This document shows, one piece after another, positions 6,388 through 9,627 of a stretch of DNA of 9,627 bases. The position numbers and the translations under genes are program-made. Source of the stretch: Campylobacterales bacterium (GTDB lineage: Bacteria; Campylobacterota; Campylobacteria; Campylobacterales; Hydrogenimonadaceae); the NCBI GenBank assembly GCA_027065635.1, contig JAMONQ010000107.1, forward strand, positions 1-9,627, in the 5' to 3' direction. Each line of letters starts with the position of its first letter. Position 1 is the first letter of the stretch. Below the pieces are notes generated by a model, which ran no database searches, was not told where the DNA came from, and saw only the letters and a program-made list of their open reading frames with translations.

Positions 6388-6981
6388 TCAGATCACCTCT
6401 ATCCAGTATGGAATGTTTCTCTTTTCGGCTTCGAGTGTCGATTTGGGGCCGTGTCCCGGATAGAGTGTGACGTTTTTCGGGTAACTCATAGCCATTTTCA
6501 GACTCTCTTTCATCGCTTCCGGGTCGGAGTATGGAAAATCGACTCTGCCTATGGATCCTCTGAATAGAAAATCCCCGCAAAACCAGTTCTCTCCTATCTC
6601 GATTGCGCTGCACCCGGGTGTATGTCCCGGAAAGTGGAGAAAAGTCAACTCGATATCGCCTATTGTGTAGCGGGCGTTAGGCTCTACGGCTACATCGGCC
6701 TTGCAGGAAGGGGTGCGCTGGCCGAAAGGATCCTTTTCGAGCATGAAAACGTCATCCTTGGGGCAGTAGACCGGAATATTGAGTCTCTCTTTCAACTCCC
6801 TGTCGCTCCAAACATGGTCGAAATGACCGTGTGTATTCAGGATAGCCGCCGGTGACTTGACATTTTTCATAACCCATTCGGTCGCTTCCACTCCCGGATC
6901 GATTATAAGCTCCGTCGTATCGCTCGAGACGATGTAGCAGTTTGTCTGGTACGGACCCATCGGTTTGGCTTTTATCTGCAT
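6388..6981 (-). CDS. Metallo-beta-lactamase-fold hydrolase, glyoxalase-II-like
   Basis: This is a soluble zinc (or Fe/Zn) hydrolase of 197 residues. All seven binuclear metal ligands are visible: THGHFDH supplies His51, His53, Asp55 and His56; FPGHTPG supplies His120; FCGDFLF supplies the bridging Asp137; and YPGHGP supplies His176. This set is that of the glyoxalase II/YcbL branch, which cleaves S-lactoylglutathione or related thioesters. The protein is shorter than classical GloB (about 250 residues) because it lacks the C-terminal glutathione-binding helices, so the true substrate is open. The ATG at 6981 has the SD GAAGGA with a 10-nt spacer. It is transcribed divergently from the DUF455 gene, with only 29 nt between the two start codons, so its own promoter must lie partly inside the DUF455 coding region. 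Together with the neighbouring thioesterase it puts two unrelated thioesterase-type folds tail to tail. Confidence 0.92.
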   Translation of the reverse strand: MQIKAKPMGPYQTNCYIVSSDTTELIIDPGVEATEWVMKNVKSPAAILNTHGHFDHVWSDRELKERLNIPVYCPKDDVFMLEKDPFGQRTPSCKADVAVEPNARYTIGDIELTFLHFPGHTPGCSAIEIGENWFCGDFLFRGSIGRVDFPYSDPEAMKESLKMAMSYPKNVTLYPGHGPKSTLEAEKRNIPYWIEVI

Positions 6982-6997
6982 GAAATCAAAATCCTTC

Positions 6998-7003
6998 TAT
7001 AAT
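6998..7003 (+). promoter_or_regulatory. TATAAT -10 box of the DUF455 gene, predicting a leaderless mRNA
   Basis: TATAAT ends 7 nt before the ATG at 7011, the same spacing as at cmoB, and both are embedded in CTATAATC. No SD lies between box and start (CGTCTTT). The box directly abuts, on the other strand, the GAAGGA ribosome site of the divergent hydrolase gene (6992-6997). Confidence 0.6.
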
Positions 7004-7010
7004 CGTCTTT

Positions 7011-7838
7011 ATGGAAAAGTCAGAGTTTTTTACCCTTGTATCGGAAGCGCTCAACCAGAGCGATCCGGATCTAAAGTCATCCCTTGTCGAGCAATTGTAC
7101 TCAAAATTGGCGCAAGGTAGCCTTACGTTCGATCATGACTCCCCTGTACTCGAGCAGACGGATCCGTCGTATGCACCATTGGTTCGCATCGTAAAACCAT
7201 CCGAAGTTCCAAAACGAAAAGGTTTTGATACGAAAGAGGGGCAGGGTGTACTTCTGCATGCCGTAGCCCACATAGAGTATAGCGCCATCGATCTGGCACT
7301 CGACTCCGCATACCGTTTCAGAGGGTTGCCTTTCGAGTACTATCTCGACTGGATAGAGGTGGCGCATGATGAGGTGCGCCATTTTGGAATGCTGGCGAAG
7401 CTGATGGAGAGAATCGGTGTGCGATACGGGGATTTTCCGGTGCATACTTCGCTTTTCGATGCCGGCAAAAAGAGCGGTGTCGATCTGCTTCACCGTATGG
7501 CTGTAGTTCCAAGATATCTCGAAGCGGGCGGTCTGGACGCCAATCCGAAGATAGTGCAAAAACTCAGAAGCTATCCAAAAACCGGAATGATCGAAGAGAT
7601 AATCGACGCTTTGAATATTATTTTGGAAGAGGAGATATCGCATGTGGCCAAGGGAGACAGGTGGTTTAAATACGAAGCGCGGCGCAGAGGGGTCGACGAA
7701 AGTGTCTACTTCGATATACTCGAGAGCTATTATCCGGGGTTTGTGAATCGCAGCGGCGACATGAACGTATCGGCAAGACTGAAGGCCGGGTTCAGTTGCG
7801 GCGAGCTCAAAAGAATGGGAGTGAAGGAGTGCGGCTGA
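7011..7838 (+). CDS. DUF455 family ferritin-like di-iron protein
   Basis: This is a 275-residue soluble four-helix-bundle protein of the DUF455 group, whose ferritin-like superfamily relatives include the tRNA hydroxylase MiaE. Di-iron ligands can be read in order: Glu89 in HAVAHIEYSAIDLAL, the ExxH pair Glu121/His124 in VAHDEVRHF, Glu171 in VPRYLEAGGLDANP, and the second ExxH pair Glu208/His211 in EEEISHVAKGDRWFKY. The first 80 or so residues are a poorly conserved helical lead-in, and residues 247-275 form a C-terminal tail. The start ATG has no SD but sits 7 nt after a consensus TATAAT. The family has no established reaction that I know of; oxidation or hydroxylation using O2 is a fair guess from the ligand set. 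It is monocistronic by position: divergent from the hydrolase and separated from the DegT gene by 104 nt. Confidence 0.9.
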   Translation: MEKSEFFTLVSEALNQSDPDLKSSLVEQLYSKLAQGSLTFDHDSPVLEQTDPSYAPLVRIVKPSEVPKRKGFDTKEGQGVLLHAVAHIEYSAIDLALDSAYRFRGLPFEYYLDWIEVAHDEVRHFGMLAKLMERIGVRYGDFPVHTSLFDAGKKSGVDLLHRMAVVPRYLEAGGLDANPKIVQKLRSYPKTGMIEEIIDALNIILEEEISHVAKGDRWFKYEARRRGVDESVYFDILESYYPGFVNRSGDMNVSARLKAGFSCGELKRMGVKECG

Positions 7839-7887
7839 AATAGCTCTCTTATGCAGTCGAACTATATATAAAAGCTTTGTTTAATGC

Positions 7888-7916
7888 TTGCTTCAGTAAC
7901 ATATAGCAACTATTTT
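7888..7916 (+). promoter_or_regulatory. Possible promoter of the DegT-lpxK pair
   Basis: The 104-nt gap 7839-7942 is AT-rich and holds no gene. TTGCTT (7888-7893) and TATTTT (7911-7916) are separated by 17 nt, the ideal -35/-10 spacing, and predict a start near 7923, about 20 nt before the ATG, with GGAG (7931-7934) as ribosome site. Other TATA-like stretches (7864-7869, 7902-7906) are alternatives. There is no clear terminator for the DUF455 gene. Confidence 0.35.
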
Positions 7917-7942
7917 TACATATTGAAACAGGAGCCCACCAG

Positions 7943-9079
7943 ATGGCACGAGAGATCCCATTTTTCAAACCGGATATTTCGGAAGCGGAGAGAGCGCAGA
8001 TAGAAGAGGTACTCGATCTTGAAAACCTCGAGAAGGCCGAAGAGCTCGAGAAGGCGTTCTGCAAAAAGACCGGAGCCACTTATGCAATCTCTACAAATAG
8101 CGGTACATCGGCCCTTCACCTCTCCATGTGCGCAATGGATCTCAAGCGCGGAGACAAGATTATATGTTCGGTAAATTCGTTTCCCTCCGTACCCGAGGTG
8201 GTCCGCCATTTCGATGCCGAGCCGATATTCGTCGATATAGACCCGGATGACTTCAACATAGATCTGGATGCTTTCGAAAGGGTACTCGAAGAGAATATCT
8301 CCAAAAAGCTAAAAGGTGCGGTCATAAACCATGTCGCCGGACAGCCGACTGACCTTGACAGACTCTACGAAATAGCCAAAAAGTACAACATCAGAATCGT
8401 AGAAGATGCCAGCGACGCCATGGGGGCTACCTACAACGGTGATCCGATAGGCGCGACCGGAGCCGATATCACATGTTTCAGCTTCTCTCCGCATATGAAA
8501 AACTCTGTGGCCAATGCCGGTATGATGCTTTGCGAGGATGATGAGCTCTACAGGCGCGGCATGCTTTTGAGAAACCACGCCATAGAGTCCTCCGGATGGG
8601 ACAAGTACGGAAACCTGGAGTATATTTACGATGTCGTCGATATTGGATGGAAATACGATATCAGCGAACTCGACGCGGCGTATGCGCTGGCACAGTATAG
8701 GCGTCTGGACAATGCTATCGAGCGCAGAAAAAAGATAGCGGCGATGTATGACGATGCCCTTGATGGTGTCAAACATGTATCCATTCCAGTACGCAAGCGT
8801 GACCATATCTATCAGCTATATATCATCAAGATCGACAGAAACAGGGACGGATTTGCAAGGGCTCTGAAGGATAGAGGTATTCACTGCGGACTTCACTATA
8901 TCCCCTTGCATCTGATGAGCTACTACAAACAGAAATACTCTTTGAGGGTCAACGATTTCCAGACCGCTCTTCAGACATATCAGCAGGTACTCTCTCTCCC
9001 AATCTACAACACGATGAGTGACGCCGATGTAGAATATGTTTGCGATATGGTCAAAGAGGTGGCTGACAAACATATTTGA
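7943..9079 (+). CDS. DegT/DnrJ/EryC1/StrS-family PLP-dependent aminotransferase
   Basis: This fold-type-I PLP enzyme of 378 residues resembles those that aminate nucleotide-linked keto-sugars. Supporting motifs are NSGTSALHL (52-60) for PLP phosphate binding, FVDIDPDDFNID (96-107), HVAGQPTDLDRLYEIAKKY (130-148), VEDASDAMGA (153-162) with the pyridine-binding acid, and FSFSPHMKNSVANAG (179-193) with the presumed Schiff-base Lys186. Two places depart from well-studied members: after the Lys, the usual TTGEGG loop is SVANAG, and the N-terminal region between helix 1 and EELEKAF lacks the usual Gly-rich TxGPxV-type segment. The catalytic Lys argues that it is active. SD GGAG lies 8 nt before the ATG. 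Its stop overlaps the lpxK start (TGATG), so the two are coupled, which points to the envelope, perhaps lipid A or LPS sugars; the substrate is not determined. Confidence 0.88.
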   Translation: MAREIPFFKPDISEAERAQIEEVLDLENLEKAEELEKAFCKKTGATYAISTNSGTSALHLSMCAMDLKRGDKIICSVNSFPSVPEVVRHFDAEPIFVDIDPDDFNIDLDAFERVLEENISKKLKGAVINHVAGQPTDLDRLYEIAKKYNIRIVEDASDAMGATYNGDPIGATGADITCFSFSPHMKNSVANAGMMLCEDDELYRRGMLLRNHAIESSGWDKYGNLEYIYDVVDIGWKYDISELDAAYALAQYRRLDNAIERRKKIAAMYDDALDGVKHVSIPVRKRDHIYQLYIIKIDRNRDGFARALKDRGIHCGLHYIPLHLMSYYKQKYSLRVNDFQTALQTYQQVLSLPIYNTMSDADVEYVCDMVKEVADKHI

Positions 9080-9627
9080 TGTCTTCTATCGTATCATTCT
9101 TCGAAAATCTCTACTACCGGCCCAGGTGGTATCACTGGCCGGTGGCGCTTGCACTTCTTCCCGTATCTCTACTATACGCTTCTGTTATGCTGCTTCGAAG
9201 AGTTGCGGCCAGGCCGAAGGATTATGGAATACCGATCGTAAGTATCGGAAATCTTCTGGTTGGCGGGAGCGGCAAGACTCCAATGACCGTAGCACTCGCC
9301 TCCCGTTTTGAAAAAGTGGCTGTCGTTTTACGCGGTTACGGCAGAAAGAGCAGCGGTATGGTGGTGGTGAGCGAGTGGGGTGAAATCTTGACAAGTGTCG
9401 AAGAGAGCGGAGATGAAGCTATGGAGTTGGCACGCTCTTTGAAGGATATTACCGTCATCGTGGCGGAAAATCGTGTCGAAGGGATCGAGAAAGCGAAAAG
9501 TATGGGGGCAGAGGTGATTTTTCTTGATGACGGCTTCAGCAAAGTCCATATAAAGAAGTTCGATATACTCCTTTGCCCCTCTGACGTGCCGAATCCGCTT
9601 CCATTGCCTTCTGGTCCCTTTAGAGAG
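9079..9627 (+). CDS. lpxK: Tetraacyldisaccharide 4'-kinase LpxK (C-terminus cut by window edge)
   Basis: LpxK phosphorylates the 4' position of the tetraacyldisaccharide to make lipid IVA, the sixth step of the lipid A pathway, at the inner face of the inner membrane. The window holds 183 codons, a bit over half of the usual 300-330. An N-terminal membrane-associated helix covers about 21-40 (PVALALLPVSLLYASVMLLR). The P-loop is VGGSGKTP at 61-68, following SIGNLL, then LRGYGRKSSG at 84-93, GDEAMELA at 111-118 and the LDDGFSKVHI block at 149-158, all matching family landmarks. The ATG shares its A with the TGA of the preceding gene; there is no close SD, only AGAGGTGG 16 nt upstream, so translation probably depends on re-initiation. 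The reading frame stays open to the last base. The identity is secure. Confidence 0.95.
   Translation, partial: MSSIVSFFENLYYRPRWYHWPVALALLPVSLLYASVMLLRRVAARPKDYGIPIVSIGNLLVGGSGKTPMTVALASRFEKVAVVLRGYGRKSSGMVVVSEWGEILTSVEESGDEAMELARSLKDITVIVAENRVEGIEKAKSMGAEVIFLDDGFSKVHIKKFDILLCPSDVPNPLPLPSGPFRE

Noticed and set aside
1..9627. Possibility of CRISPR, defence, mobile-element or toxin-antitoxin content.
   Set aside because: I saw no repeated spacer-like units, transposase, integrase, restriction or toxin motifs, and nearly all bases are taken up by recognisable housekeeping genes.

Overview
The window looks like a chromosomal core-gene segment from a member of the Campylobacterota (Epsilonproteobacteria), probably one of the sulfur- or hydrogen-oxidising lineages related to Sulfurovum, Sulfurimonas, Nitratiruptor or Hydrogenimonas. 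The reasons are the order ftsY / thioredoxin lipoprotein / 5-formyl-THF cyclo-ligase / rny, which I recall from Campylobacter-type genomes, the style of the proteins (an FtsY with no acidic A domain, CmoB next to a hot-dog thioesterase, a DegT-type enzyme next to lpxK), and promoters with a clear TATAAT-like -10 but no recognisable -35. The species cannot be named from this sequence alone. Twelve protein genes are supported, two of them cut by the window edges. I see no tRNA, rRNA, CRISPR array, insertion sequence or phage gene.

Layout. 1-1374 (minus strand): a thioredoxin-fold lipoprotein and ftsY, translationally coupled by a TAATG overlap. 1375-1441: a 67-bp divergent promoter region. 1442-3978 (plus): 5-formyltetrahydrofolate cyclo-ligase with a TTG start, rny overlapping it by 44 nt, a 115-nt spacer with a foldable element, and a 100-residue orphan protein. 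3988-4902 (minus): a CDF metal-efflux transporter. 4990-6384 (plus): cmoB and a PaaI-type thioesterase. 6388-6981 (minus): a glyoxalase-II-like metallo-beta-lactamase-fold hydrolase. 7011-7838 (plus): a DUF455 ferritin-like di-iron protein. 7943-9627 (plus): a DegT/DnrJ/EryC1/StrS-family PLP enzyme coupled by TGATG to lpxK, which runs off the end. Intergenic gaps are short (3 to 115 nt), and none holds a convincing intrinsic terminator.

Function. Most genes are housekeeping: membrane protein targeting (FtsY), periplasmic redox (thioredoxin-like lipoprotein), one-carbon metabolism (cyclo-ligase), mRNA decay (RNase Y), metal homeostasis (CDF), tRNA wobble modification (CmoB), thioester hydrolysis, and lipid A synthesis (LpxK, possibly with the DegT enzyme supplying an amino sugar). 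I found no clear new multi-gene system. The points most worth a second look are two genes with identical -10-to-ATG geometry that predicts leaderless mRNAs, the structured leader after rny, the sharp codon-usage break at ftsY, the unusual active-site loops of the DegT enzyme, and the orphan 100-residue protein.
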